The notes beneath the pieces were generated by a model. The model was given only the letters and a program-made list of their open reading frames with translations. It was not told the origin of the DNA and did not search any database. 64,000 bases of DNA, from positions 1 to 64,000 of the forward strand of contig JAVJQT010000001.1 of NCBI GenBank assembly GCA_040218795.1, read 5' to 3'. Source of the DNA: CCMP332 sp040218795. GTDB lineage: Bacteria; Bacteroidota; Bacteroidia; Cytophagales; CCMP332. A program made the position numbers and the translations under genes. Shown here one piece after another: positions 34,193-42,916 of the stretch (within the stretch, counting starts at the first letter, position 1; each line of letters starts with the position of its first letter).

Positions 34193-34795
34193 ATGTTAGT
34201 ACGGGTTTTCCGATATCTTGTATTTATTTCTGTAATGGTATTTTTTATCATTTTAATTGCAAATGTCATTGTTATATTCAGTACGCGAAAAGGCATTTTA
34301 AATACTGAGCAAAAACTTCCTGAAAGTTATTATGCAATGGTTTTGGGAACCTCCAAGAAGTTTGCTTCCGGTTCTGAAAACCTGTACTATAAAAACAGAA
34401 TGATGGCGGTCAAAGATTTAATGAAAAAATCAAGTCCTAAGTTTATAATTTTAAGCGGTTCAAACCCCTCTGTCTATTACAATGAGCCAAGAGATATGAA
34501 ATTGTCGCTTTCTGAATTGGGAATAGATTCATTAAATTTTATAATCGACTCCCATGGAGACAATACATTTGAGTCCTTGAAAAATTATTCCCAAAACTAT
34601 GAGAAAGATTCTCTAATAATAATTACCCAAACGTTTCATGCCTATCGTACGCTTCTTATTTGTAAACAACTGAATATCAATGCGATGGTATATCCGGCTG
34701 AAGAAGTTTCTGCAGATATCACCAATAAACCACTGGTCCGTGAAGTTTTTGCCAGGGTTAAAGCTTTGTGGGAATTTTACCTTTTTGATGCTTAA
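34193..34795 (+). CDS. SanA/YdcF-family (DUF218) membrane-anchored protein
   Basis: About 200 aa with one N-terminal membrane helix (residues 5-28) and a DUF218 domain. Matches to SanA include a basic YYKNRMMAVKDLM helix, FIILSGSNPSVYYNEPRDMK, DSHGDNTFESL, ITQTFHAYRTLLICKQL and the closing REVFARVKALWEFYL. In enterobacteria SanA affects envelope permeability to vancomycin at high temperature; the reaction is not known. An ATG at 34193 is preferred over an in-frame GTG at 34181. It is followed after 45 bases by the DUF5686 gene on the same strand. Confidence 0.82.
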   Translation: MLVRVFRYLVFISVMVFFIILIANVIVIFSTRKGILNTEQKLPESYYAMVLGTSKKFASGSENLYYKNRMMAVKDLMKKSSPKFIILSGSNPSVYYNEPRDMKLSLSELGIDSLNFIIDSHGDNTFESLKNYSQNYEKDSLIIITQTFHAYRTLLICKQLNINAMVYPAEEVSADITNKPLVREVFARVKALWEFYLFDA

Positions 34796-34840
34796 TGCTT
34801 TCTTTGCCCTTTCAATTTAATTATAGCCTTGCCGGGTATT

Positions 34841-37348
34841 ATGTCGAAGTGTAAACTATTAATTTTCTTTTTTCTGATAATCGGCCTCTCGGATTACTCA
34901 TATGGGCAATTTGTTGTAAAAGGAAAAATTACCGATGCCAAAACAGGTGAGGGTTTGCCCTTTGTCAACGTGTTTTTTCCCGGATCGAGTATTGGTACCA
35001 CTACAGATTTTGAAGGCTATTATACTTTAAAAGCGCAAAATGCACAAGACTCAATAAGAGCAACTTATATCGGTTTTGTCTCCAGGACAAAAGCACTTGA
35101 AAAAATACCTGCACAAAGCATCGATTTTCAATTGAGCGAATCATTGATGCAGCTGGACGAAGTAGTAATTCATCCGGGTGAAAACCCCGCTTTTCCAATC
35201 ATGAGAAAAGTGATTGAAAATAAAGATAAATATGATAAGAGAAGCCTTGAAGCCTATCAGTACGAGAGCTACAATAAAATTGAAGTAGATATCAATAATA
35301 TCTCCGAAAAATTTAAGAAACGCAAGATATTCCAAAAGGTAGTAGACCTCTTTGATAGCCTGGAAGCCATGGCAGGGGAAGATGGCGAGCCCGTTTTGCC
35401 TTTATTTCTATCGGAATCCGTTTCAGACTTTTATTTTAGAAGAGATCCGGAAAAAAGAAGGGAGATTATAAAAAAAACCAGATTTAAAGGCGTGGGATTA
35501 GAAGATGCCAGCCTTGTTTCTCAATTGATAGGATCTACTTTTCAGGAATACAATTTCTATCAGAATTATCTCACCATTTTAAACAAACAGTTTGTCTCAC
35601 CCATTTCGAATAGTTGGAAAACGTTTTACTATTATTTGCTTTCAGACAGCTCATATATCAATGGTGAATTTTGTTATAAACTGGACGTGGACCCAAAAGT
35701 GAAAACTGATCTGGCTTTTTATGGATCTATTTGGGTTTCAAAAGAAAGCTATGCTTTAAAACAGGTCGATCTCAGTATTACAAAAAATGCCAATCTCAAT
35801 TATGTAGAAGCGATTACCATACAGCAGGAGTTAACAGAAACTGCTGCAGGAGCTTATTTACCGACAAAAAACAGAGTAATAATTCGCGTTGCCAATCTCG
35901 ATGATCAATGGGCGGGATTCTTGGCAAAATTTTATACCTCAAATGAGAATATCATTGTCAATGAACCAAAAGAGACTAGTTTTTATGATCAGTATTTGAC
36001 GCTCTCAGAAGAATTTGACGACGATGATGATACCTATTGGACCCAAATAAGGCATGACTCTTTAAGCGATGCTGAGCAATATGTCTACAATATGATCGAT
36101 TCTATTAACGACCTGCCGGTAGTTAAAACTTATGTTGAAATCATTGATATACTTGTGAATGGCTACAAGGATTTTGGGCCACTGGAAATAGGACCGCACA
36201 TTTATAGTTTTGCTTTTAACAATATTGAAAATAGCCGATTCAGACTTGGGTTCAAAACAAATTATCTCTTTAGCGATCATTGGACCTTGAGCGGCTATGG
36301 TGCTTATGGAAGCGGTGATGGCGTATTTAAATACGGCGCCAGAGTGGACTATCTGGTGTCCAAACAGCATTGGACGAAATTTTCAATTTCCAGAACCTAC
36401 GATCTTTTTCAGGTAAGCGTTGATCCCGAACGCTTGGAAAATAATAACCTGTTTTACGCCTCAACATTTTGGGGAAACCTTAGAAGGCCATTCTATAGTG
36501 AAATCAATGAATTATCGGCTAAATCAGATCTGTTTAGTGGTATTACAGCAGGTGCTAAAATTAGAACTCAAACCTTCGAACCTCATTCGAGTTATGGATT
36601 TGGTTATGGGGAATTGAATTCCAGGCGATTCAGGACAACAGAATTGGAAGGTTTTGTCAGAATAACCAGAAATGAAAAATTTATACTCAATGACAATGAA
36701 AGGATAAGTCTTGGTTCGCCGCGATGGCCAATATTTACATTGCGTTATACCAAAGGATTGAAAAATACCCTTGACAGTGATTTCGAATACGACAAAATGG
36801 AAATGAGAATTGAAAAGAAATTCAAAATGGGATTTTGGGGCGTTTCGAGATATGATCTCAATTTTGGAAAAATTTATTCTACAATTCCATATCCATTATT
36901 AAATGCTCATTTAGGAAATGCTAATTCAGTTTTTTATACTTCGGCCGCATTTAACCTTATGAGAAGATTTGAATTCGTCAGTGATGAATGGGTTTCTTTG
37001 CGATGGATTCATTTCTTTGAAGGGAATATTCTAAACAGAGTTCCATTAATCTCAAAACTAAAATGGCGTATGTTGGCTCAGGCCAATGTTTTATTTGGTA
37101 GCCTGGGTCAGAACAATATCAATATTATTTCCGTTAACGATGAAAATCAAAACTCAGTGATTCCTCCATTGGGTTTGAATCGCTCTGAACCCTACATTGA
37201 AGTTGGCTACGGAATTGAGAATATATTCAAATTCCTCAGGTTGGACGCATTTCATAGAATTACATATTTAGGTGATCAATATGCAGATGAAAATGGGAAT
37301 AAGCCACCTAAATTTGGTGTTAAAATGTCTTTGCAATTCATTCTATAA
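34841..37348 (+). CDS. DUF5686 outer-membrane protein with carboxypeptidase-like plug domain
   Basis: 835-aa outer-membrane protein. The ATG at 34841 is preferred; the longer frame begins at TTG 34829. A signal peptide (ending YSYGQ) is followed by a carboxypeptidase D regulatory-like domain at about 24-105 (VVKGKITDAKTGEGLPFVNV and the DFEGYYTL strand), as in SusC/TonB-linked proteins. The remaining 700 residues match the DUF5686 family, with alternating beta strands typical of a barrel (for example YGFGYGELNSRRFRTTE) and a terminal aromatic strand ending FIL. No TonB box or full SusC plug is evident. The substrate is unknown. Confidence 0.85.
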   Translation: MSKCKLLIFFFLIIGLSDYSYGQFVVKGKITDAKTGEGLPFVNVFFPGSSIGTTTDFEGYYTLKAQNAQDSIRATYIGFVSRTKALEKIPAQSIDFQLSESLMQLDEVVIHPGENPAFPIMRKVIENKDKYDKRSLEAYQYESYNKIEVDINNISEKFKKRKIFQKVVDLFDSLEAMAGEDGEPVLPLFLSESVSDFYFRRDPEKRREIIKKTRFKGVGLEDASLVSQLIGSTFQEYNFYQNYLTILNKQFVSPISNSWKTFYYYLLSDSSYINGEFCYKLDVDPKVKTDLAFYGSIWVSKESYALKQVDLSITKNANLNYVEAITIQQELTETAAGAYLPTKNRVIIRVANLDDQWAGFLAKFYTSNENIIVNEPKETSFYDQYLTLSEEFDDDDDTYWTQIRHDSLSDAEQYVYNMIDSINDLPVVKTYVEIIDILVNGYKDFGPLEIGPHIYSFAFNNIENSRFRLGFKTNYLFSDHWTLSGYGAYGSGDGVFKYGARVDYLVSKQHWTKFSISRTYDLFQVSVDPERLENNNLFYASTFWGNLRRPFYSEINELSAKSDLFSGITAGAKIRTQTFEPHSSYGFGYGELNSRRFRTTELEGFVRITRNEKFILNDNERISLGSPRWPIFTLRYTKGLKNTLDSDFEYDKMEMRIEKKFKMGFWGVSRYDLNFGKIYSTIPYPLLNAHLGNANSVFYTSAAFNLMRRFEFVSDEWVSLRWIHFFEGNILNRVPLISKLKWRMLAQANVLFGSLGQNNINIISVNDENQNSVIPPLGLNRSEPYIEVGYGIENIFKFLRLDAFHRITYLGDQYADENGNKPPKFGVKMSLQFIL

Positions 37349-37353
37349 TCGCA

Positions 37354-37384
37354 TTTGAATATTGTAATCCTTAGTCTAATTTTG
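37354..37384 (+). promoter_or_regulatory. Promoter of the TPR lipoprotein-thrS unit
   Basis: TTTG (37354-37357), a 19-base gap and TAATTTTG (37377-37384) match the Bacteroidota consensus exactly. The ATG follows at 37401, giving a leader of about 10 bases. Confidence 0.6.
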
Positions 37385-37400
37385 AAACTTAATTAAGCCA

Positions 37401-38465
37401 ATGAATAATATTAAATCTCTTTCTTACCTTTTTGCAATTCTCATTTTTCTGTTTGCCTGTAGCGGTGAAAAGAATAAAGAAAGAAAGAAATTAATAGATA
37501 CGGATATCTCAATTAACTCTCCGGAGTACAAACGGATGCAAATTTCTATCGTTTCAGAACAAATAGAGGAAGCACCCAACATTGCCAGAAATTACGACAA
37601 CCGTGCTAAACTGTATCTGGAGCTGGAAAATTACGATTCGGCTCTGGCAGATGCGAGCAGAGCCATACAGCTCGATTCTACCAATGAATACTATTATTTC
37701 ACTCAATCTAAAGCCTATAAAGGACTTCAGCGAATTGGAGAAGCTTTTCTGGCCGCTAAGAATGCGGAGAATAGGTTTATCAAATCCCCGGATTTTTATT
37801 CATACCTGGGAAAACTGTACTTTATTACACAAGATTATGGTGCGTCCATTCACTACCTCGATTTGGCCGAGGATCTCGCACCATTTCATACTGAAACCTT
37901 TTTTATGAAAGGTTTGATTTATTTGGAGCTGGGTGATACCATAAAAGGAATTAAGTTTTTGGAATTAGCCATAGAACAGGTACCGGATGATACCGATATA
38001 TTTAATGTGATGGCCAGTGTATATAATGCCATGGGGCAACCGGAAATGGCGATTGAATATTTAAAAACAGGGCTGAGAATGAGTACCAAGGATCCTTTTC
38101 TTCACTATAATATGGGTGTAACAATGCTGGATATGGGAATGCCTGATTCAGCAAAATTTTATTTTGCAATGTCAACCCGGGTAGACAGCACATTTTATCT
38201 CGGGCATTACAATATGGGCGTATTGAGCTTCACAGATGAAAACTGTGAAGAAACAATAGCGTATATGACCAAGGCTACTAAATTCAAGGAAGATGTAGAA
38301 CGCGCACAAGCGTATTTGGGTTACTGTTTAGAAAAACTTGGATACCACCTTGAAGCGCTTGAAGCATTTAAAAAGGCCTTGGAAAAAGAACCCGAAAATC
38401 AGAGCTTAAAAGCTGCTAAGGATCGTGTACAACAGAAAATTGATTTCGAACGACAATCCTCTTAA
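37401..38465 (+). CDS. TPR-repeat lipoprotein
   Basis: 354-aa lipoprotein: hydrophobic signal followed by the lipobox LFAC (Cys20), then a charged linker. From about residue 60 on there are at least six tetratricopeptide units with the usual A/G-Y-A/P pattern, for example YLELENYDSALADASRAIQ, YLELGDTIKGIKFLELA and LEKLGYHLEALEAFKKALE. TPRs mediate protein-protein contacts, so it is probably a periplasmic or outer-membrane scaffold. Only 3 bases separate its stop from thrS, implying co-transcription and possible coupling with the translation cluster. Confidence 0.85.
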   Translation: MNNIKSLSYLFAILIFLFACSGEKNKERKKLIDTDISINSPEYKRMQISIVSEQIEEAPNIARNYDNRAKLYLELENYDSALADASRAIQLDSTNEYYYFTQSKAYKGLQRIGEAFLAAKNAENRFIKSPDFYSYLGKLYFITQDYGASIHYLDLAEDLAPFHTETFFMKGLIYLELGDTIKGIKFLELAIEQVPDDTDIFNVMASVYNAMGQPEMAIEYLKTGLRMSTKDPFLHYNMGVTMLDMGMPDSAKFYFAMSTRVDSTFYLGHYNMGVLSFTDENCEETIAYMTKATKFKEDVERAQAYLGYCLEKLGYHLEALEAFKKALEKEPENQSLKAAKDRVQQKIDFERQSS

Positions 38466-38468
38466 TTA

Positions 38469-40421
38469 ATGTCATCAAAGCAAATATTTATTACGCTTCC
38501 AAACAAAGAAAAAAAAGCCTATCCCAAAGGCAGCACAGGATTTGAAATCGCAAGCGATATCAGTGAGGGGCTTGCAAGAAATGCGCTTTCAATTAAAGTA
38601 AATGGCATTGTGCGTGAAATCCACAGAGCAATTGATGAAGATGCGGAAGTGCAAATTCTTACCTGGAATGACCAGGAAGGCAAGGAAACATTTTGGCATT
38701 CTTCAGCCCACCTTTTAGCGGAAGCTGTCGAAGCGCTTTATCCCGGTGTTAAGTTTGGAATTGGTCCGCCGATTGAAAATGGGTTTTACTACGATATTGA
38801 TTTTGGCGATCGCGAGTTTTCATCTGATGACTTTCCAAAACTCGAGGCTAAAATGACGGAGTTGGCCCGTCAAAAAAATGAATTTGAAAGACGGGAAATC
38901 TCTAAATCAGATGCTTTATCTTATTTTAAGGAAAAAGGTGACGAATATAAAATTGAATTAATCGATGGTCTTGAAGATGGCGAAATCACTTTTTACCATC
39001 AGGGCAATTTTACAGATTTGTGTCGCGGGCCTCATATTCCAAATACAGGCTTGATTAAAGCAATAAAACTATTGAATACTGCCGGAGCGTATTGGAGAGG
39101 GGATGAGAAAAGAAAACAACTGACCAGAATTTACGGCATTACCTTTCCCAAGCAAAAGGAGCTAACCGAATATCTGGAGCTCTTAGAGCTCGCAAAACAA
39201 AGAGATCACCGTAAACTGGGAAAAGAGTTAGAGTTATTTACTTTTTCCGAAAAAGTGGGAATGGGGTTGCCACTTTGGTTACCAAAAGGAGCGAGGTTGA
39301 GGGAAAGACTTGAAAATTTCCTTAAAAAAGCACAGGTAAAGGCAGGTTATGATCCGGTTGTGACCCCACACATTGGTCATAAAAACCTGTATATAACCTC
39401 AGGACATTATGAAAAATACGGGGAAGATTCTTTTCAACCGATTCAAACGCCTCATGAGGGTGAAGAGTTTTTGTTGAAACCCATGAATTGTCCACATCAT
39501 TGCGAGATTTACAAAAGCAGGCCGAGGTCGTATAAAGATCTTCCACTTCGATTGGCTGAATTCGGTACAGTTTACCGTTATGAACAAAGCGGTGAATTGC
39601 ATGGACTCACCAGGGTAAGAGGTTTTACGCAAGATGATGCACATTTATTTTGCACACCGGAGCAGGTAAAAGATGAATTTAAAAAGGTGATTGATTTGGT
39701 GCTTTATGTTTTCAAAGCACTTGGATTTGAGAAATTCACCTCACAAATATCCCTTCGCGATCCGGAAAATAAGTCAAAGTATATTGGTGATGATGACGTG
39801 TGGGAAATTGCCGAGAGAGCCATAGTAGGAGCCAGTGAGGAAAAAAAGTTGGATACAGTAACGGTATTGGGAGAAGCTGCTTTTTACGGTCCTAAGCTCG
39901 ACTTTATGGTTAAGGATGTGCTTGGTCGTCAATGGCAATTGGGTACCATACAGGTGGATTATAATTTACCGGCGCGATTTGAACTTGAATACATCGGTGC
40001 CGATAATCAAAAACACCAACCGGTTATGATTCACAGAGCGCCTTTTGGCTCAATGGAACGATTCGTGGCCTTGTTGATAGAAAATTGTGGTGGCGATTTC
40101 CCACTCTGGCTGGCGCCTGATCAGGTTGCCATTTTACCATTGTCGGAAAGGTTTAAGGAGCATTGCGATGAATTGATGCGTAAACTCGAAGCCAATGATA
40201 TTTCAGGTTTTGTAGATCATCGCGATGAAAAAATTGGCAAAAAAATCCGGGACGCAGAAATTTTAAAAATTCCCTATATGCTTATTATTGGTGAAAAAGA
40301 AGCCGATGCCAATAAAGTATCAATTCGCAGGCATGGAGAGGGAGATATTGGACAAATGAATCTGGATGAATTTGTTTCATTTTTTCAAAAAGCTGTACAA
40401 ACATCAATTGAATTAAAATAA
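38469..40421 (+). CDS. thrS: Threonyl-tRNA synthetase
   Basis: 650-aa class II aminoacyl-tRNA synthetase. Domains: TGS 1-65; the editing domain with HSSAH (about residues 78-82) and ENGFYYDID; a catalytic core with GARLRERLE, the zinc/motif 2 region MNCPHHCEIYKS, FGTVYRYEQSGELHGLTRVRG and motif 3 HRAPFGSMERF; and an anticodon-binding domain at the C-terminus (PDQVAILPLS onward). The length matches the family. It is followed by infC, rpmI and rplT, the conserved translation cluster. Confidence 0.96.
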   Translation: MSSKQIFITLPNKEKKAYPKGSTGFEIASDISEGLARNALSIKVNGIVREIHRAIDEDAEVQILTWNDQEGKETFWHSSAHLLAEAVEALYPGVKFGIGPPIENGFYYDIDFGDREFSSDDFPKLEAKMTELARQKNEFERREISKSDALSYFKEKGDEYKIELIDGLEDGEITFYHQGNFTDLCRGPHIPNTGLIKAIKLLNTAGAYWRGDEKRKQLTRIYGITFPKQKELTEYLELLELAKQRDHRKLGKELELFTFSEKVGMGLPLWLPKGARLRERLENFLKKAQVKAGYDPVVTPHIGHKNLYITSGHYEKYGEDSFQPIQTPHEGEEFLLKPMNCPHHCEIYKSRPRSYKDLPLRLAEFGTVYRYEQSGELHGLTRVRGFTQDDAHLFCTPEQVKDEFKKVIDLVLYVFKALGFEKFTSQISLRDPENKSKYIGDDDVWEIAERAIVGASEEKKLDTVTVLGEAAFYGPKLDFMVKDVLGRQWQLGTIQVDYNLPARFELEYIGADNQKHQPVMIHRAPFGSMERFVALLIENCGGDFPLWLAPDQVAILPLSERFKEHCDELMRKLEANDISGFVDHRDEKIGKKIRDAEILKIPYMLIIGEKEADANKVSIRRHGEGDIGQMNLDEFVSFFQKAVQTSIELK

Positions 40422-40498
40422 TAGCCAGAAATTTTTTTAAGAATTTAGAATAAGCGATATTTGCAGCCTGTTTTTCAAAACTAAAAACTTAGAATAGT

Positions 40499-41056
40499 AT
40501 TAAGAGACCAAAAAGAAGGATTTACCGGGGCCCGGAAAAAGAGCCTTATAGAGTAAATGACAAGATTACAACACCGCAAGTTAGAGTTGTAGGTGACAAT
40601 GTTGAAGTTGGAGTATACCCGATTCTAAAAGCAATTCAGATTGCTGAAGAACAGGGATTGGATTTGGTGGAGATTTCTCCTAAAGCAGATCCTCCTGTTT
40701 GTAAGGTGACGGATTATTCTAAGTTTAAGTACGAACAGAAAAAGAAGCAGAAAGAGCTTAAATCAAAACAACATAAGGTTGTTCAAAAGGAGATTCGTTT
40801 CGGACCCAATACGGATGACCATGATTTTGATTTCAAAGCGAAACATGCAAGAAAATTCCTCGAGGATGGAGCAAAAGTCAAGGCCTATGTGCATTTTGTT
40901 GGCCGAACGATTGTCTTCAAAGAACGCGGAGAATTATTGTTATTGAAGTTAATTCAGGACTTGGAAGATGTAGCTAAGGTAGAACAGCTTCCAAAACTTG
41001 AAGGAAAAAGGATGTCAGTTTTATTGACGCCAACAACTGTTAAAAAGAAAAAATAG
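40499..41056 (+). CDS. infC: Translation initiation factor IF-3 (ATT start)
   Basis: 185-aa IF-3, which prevents premature subunit joining and checks the initiator codon. The frame contains no ATG, GTG or TTG before the conserved N-terminal domain (PYRVNDKITTPQVRVV) and is closed by TAG at 40490. The only sensible start is the ATT at 40499, directly before KRPKRRIYRGPEKE. The N domain (about 15-85, ending ISPKADPPVCKVTDYSKFKYE), a Lys-rich linker and the C domain (KEIRFGPNTDDHDFDFK, RTIVFKERGELLL) are intact. ATT starts allow IF-3 to repress its own translation in E. coli. It is followed by rpmI after 5 bases. Confidence 0.93.
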   Translation: MKRPKRRIYRGPEKEPYRVNDKITTPQVRVVGDNVEVGVYPILKAIQIAEEQGLDLVEISPKADPPVCKVTDYSKFKYEQKKKQKELKSKQHKVVQKEIRFGPNTDDHDFDFKAKHARKFLEDGAKVKAYVHFVGRTIVFKERGELLLLKLIQDLEDVAKVEQLPKLEGKRMSVLLTPTTVKKKK

Positions 41057-41061
41057 AGCAA

Positions 41062-41256
41062 ATGCCTAAGGTTAAAACAAAATCGAGCGCTAAAAAAAGA
41101 TTTAAGGTAACCGGAACCGGAAAAATCAAGCGTAAGTCCGCTTTTAAAAGTCATATTTTGACGAAAAAGAGCAAAAAAAGAAAGTTAAAATTGACGCATA
41201 CCACACTTGTTCACCCCTCTAACGAGAAACAGGTGAAGGACATGTTAAATATTTAA
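41062..41256 (+). CDS. rpmI: 50S ribosomal protein L35
   Basis: 64-aa basic protein beginning PKVKTKSSAKKRFKVTGTGK, with KRKSAFKSHIL and KKSKKRKLKL, the standard L35 pattern. It lies 5 bases after infC and 67 bases before rplT. Confidence 0.95.
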   Translation: MPKVKTKSSAKKRFKVTGTGKIKRKSAFKSHILTKKSKKRKLKLTHTTLVHPSNEKQVKDMLNI

Positions 41257-41323
41257 TTATTGTTTCACTGATGTCTGGTACTAAGTCTTGTATTGAGCGC
41301 CAGCCGTCGAAAATTTTATAAAA

Positions 41324-41668
41324 ATGCCTAGATCGGTAAATTCAGTGGCTGCAAAAGCCAGAAGAAAAAAAGTACTAAAAGCGGCCAAAGGATATTTTGG
41401 CAGACGCAAAAATGTTCACACTGTTGCAAAGAATGCTGTTGAAAAAGGAATGCAATATGCATATCGCGACAGAAAACAAAAGAAAAGAGAATTCAGAAAA
41501 TTGTGGATTCAGAGAATTAATGCGGGAGCCAGAGAAAACGGCCTCTCTTATTCGGAGTTTATGGGTAAATTATCTAAATCTGAATTGGAAATTAATCGTA
41601 AATCTTTAGCTGATTTGGCGATGAATAATCCGGAAGCATTTGCAGAAATTGTGAAGTCTCTGAAGTAA
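41324..41668 (+). CDS. rplT: 50S ribosomal protein L20
   Basis: 114-aa basic 23S rRNA-binding protein. It has the family hallmarks KAAKGYFGRRKNVHTVAKNAVEKGMQYAYRDRK, FRKLWIQRINAGARENGLSYS and a C-terminal LADLAMNNPEAF, here given as separate pieces of the family pattern. It completes the infC-rpmI-rplT operon and is followed by a terminator. In other bacteria L20 represses this operon; I see no clear binding structure in the short gap at 41257-41323. Confidence 0.9.
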   Translation: MPRSVNSVAAKARRKKVLKAAKGYFGRRKNVHTVAKNAVEKGMQYAYRDRKQKKREFRKLWIQRINAGARENGLSYSEFMGKLSKSELEINRKSLADLAMNNPEAFAEIVKSLK

Positions 41669-41687
41669 TTTATAATGAGACTTAATT

Positions 41688-41719
41688 AAAACCCATTCGC
41701 CAAACGGATGGGTTTTTTT
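41688..41719 (+). terminator. Terminator of the thrS-infC-rpmI-rplT cluster
   Basis: AAACCCATTCG pairs with CGGATGGGTTT (one T-G wobble) around CCAAA, followed by seven T. It lies about 20 bases after rplT. Confidence 0.9.
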
Positions 41720-41804
41720 ATATAAATATTTTCCAGTAAATGATAAACTGAACCGCCAGTAGGATCCAGATTATATTTCTTTTTAGGATGGGATTCTTAA
41801 ACAT
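41718..41804 (-). CDS. Possible 28-aa hydrophobic micropeptide
   Basis: A short frame on the minus strand starts with ATG at 41804 and encodes MFKNPILKRN followed by a hydrophobic stretch IIWILLAVQFIIYW and a short KIFI tail. This is the layout of a single-span membrane peptide. The 327-base gap between rplT and the DUF2911 gene otherwise holds the terminator and AT-rich sequence. Chance cannot be excluded at this length, and no ribosome site can be used as a test in this phylum. Confidence 0.25.
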   Translation of the reverse strand: MFKNPILKRNIIWILLAVQFIIYWKIFI

Positions 41805-41995
41805 GATGTTAGGTTTACGTAAAAGAAAAAAATTATTGTATTTAAAAAGGATCAAAGCTCATTTTATATATAACCTTAGCAATGAACCTATTATAATATA
41901 CGGGGGAATAAAAAATAACGTTACAAAATGTTTAAATTCTTCCTGTTGAACTAAAATTTTTTAATTTCGAAACTCAATAAACTAAACCAATAACA

Positions 41996-42850
41996 ATGAA
42001 AAAATTATCAGCACTTGTACTCAGTTTATTAATCAGTGCAACAATCTATGCTCAAATTGAAACTCCTTTACCAAGTCCAACTACAACGATTTCTCAGGAC
42101 ATTGGATTGACAGAAACTACGATTGTATATTCCAGGCCTGGTGTAAAAGAACGCAAGGTATTTGGAGACCTCGTTCCTTTTGGAGAAATGTGGCGCACCG
42201 GAGCCAACATGTCAACTAAAATTACTTTTGGTGATGATGTTCAAATCAATGGTCAAAATGTACCTGCAGGAACTTATGCCCTCTATACTATTCCGGGGAA
42301 AGAAGAATGGACAATAATTATCCATAAAAACATAAGTTATGGTGGAACAGGTGGCGATAGCTATACGACGGATGAAGATTTAATGAGATTCACTGTAAAG
42401 CCTGGCAGCTTAGAGGATATGGTTGAAACTTTTACTATTGATATTTCCAATAATAAAATGGACCGTTCAACAATCGATCTTTCATGGGAAAACACCAGGG
42501 TGAGCTTTGAAGTAGTCGCACCGGTTGATGAAAAAATTACAAAAATGATCGACAAGACTTTAAACCCGGGTGGCACACATTATTACAGAGCTGCAACTTA
42601 TTATCATGACTCAGGTAAGGATTTAAATGTAGCCCTGGGATACGTTAATACAGCCATTGAAAAATATACTGCTGAAGGTTCAAAACCTTTTTGGGTGGTG
42701 CGAAGAAAAGCTTTGATACAGGCGGACCTTGGTAAATACAAAGAAGCCATAAAGTCAGCTGAGCAAAGTACTGTATGGGCAAAAGAAGCGAAAAACGATT
42801 CTTATGTTAAAATGAACGAAGAATCCATCGCTATGTGGAAAAAGAAATAA
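41996..42850 (+). CDS. DUF2911 family secreted protein
   Basis: 284-aa protein with signal peptide 1-19 (ending TIYAQ). Residues about 30-175 carry the DUF2911 pattern: a VYSRPGVKERKVFGDLVPFG start, then WRTGANMSTKITFGDDV, PAGTYALYTIPG and the WTIIIHKN strand. The C-terminal 80 residues are helical and resemble one or two TPR-like hairpins (GYVNTAIEKYTAEG, KYKEAIKSAEQS). The function of DUF2911 is unknown. It stands alone, between the rplT terminator and its own terminator. Confidence 0.85.
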   Translation: MKKLSALVLSLLISATIYAQIETPLPSPTTTISQDIGLTETTIVYSRPGVKERKVFGDLVPFGEMWRTGANMSTKITFGDDVQINGQNVPAGTYALYTIPGKEEWTIIIHKNISYGGTGGDSYTTDEDLMRFTVKPGSLEDMVETFTIDISNNKMDRSTIDLSWENTRVSFEVVAPVDEKITKMIDKTLNPGGTHYYRAATYYHDSGKDLNVALGYVNTAIEKYTAEGSKPFWVVRRKALIQADLGKYKEAIKSAEQSTVWAKEAKNDSYVKMNEESIAMWKKK

Positions 42851-42879
42851 TAAATTCAATCATCCAATTTGAATTGAAG

Positions 42880-42906
42880 GCACTGTCATTTGGCAGTGCT
42901 TTTTTT
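42880..42906 (+). terminator. Terminator of the DUF2911 gene
   Basis: GCACTGTC pairs with GGCAGTGC (one G-T wobble) around ATTT, followed by a run of seven T. It lies just before the helicase start codon at 42917. Confidence 0.8.
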
Positions 42907-42916
42907 ATATTTAAAA

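Noticed and set aside
40658..41056. A 132-aa IF-3 starting at TTG 40658
   Set aside because: It would remove most of the N-terminal domain. The upstream in-frame sequence is conserved IF-3 and reaches back to the ATT at 40499.
42890..42916. TTG start adding nine residues to the helicase
   Set aside because: The codons fall within the DUF2911 terminator hairpin; the ATG at 42917 directly precedes the conserved region.
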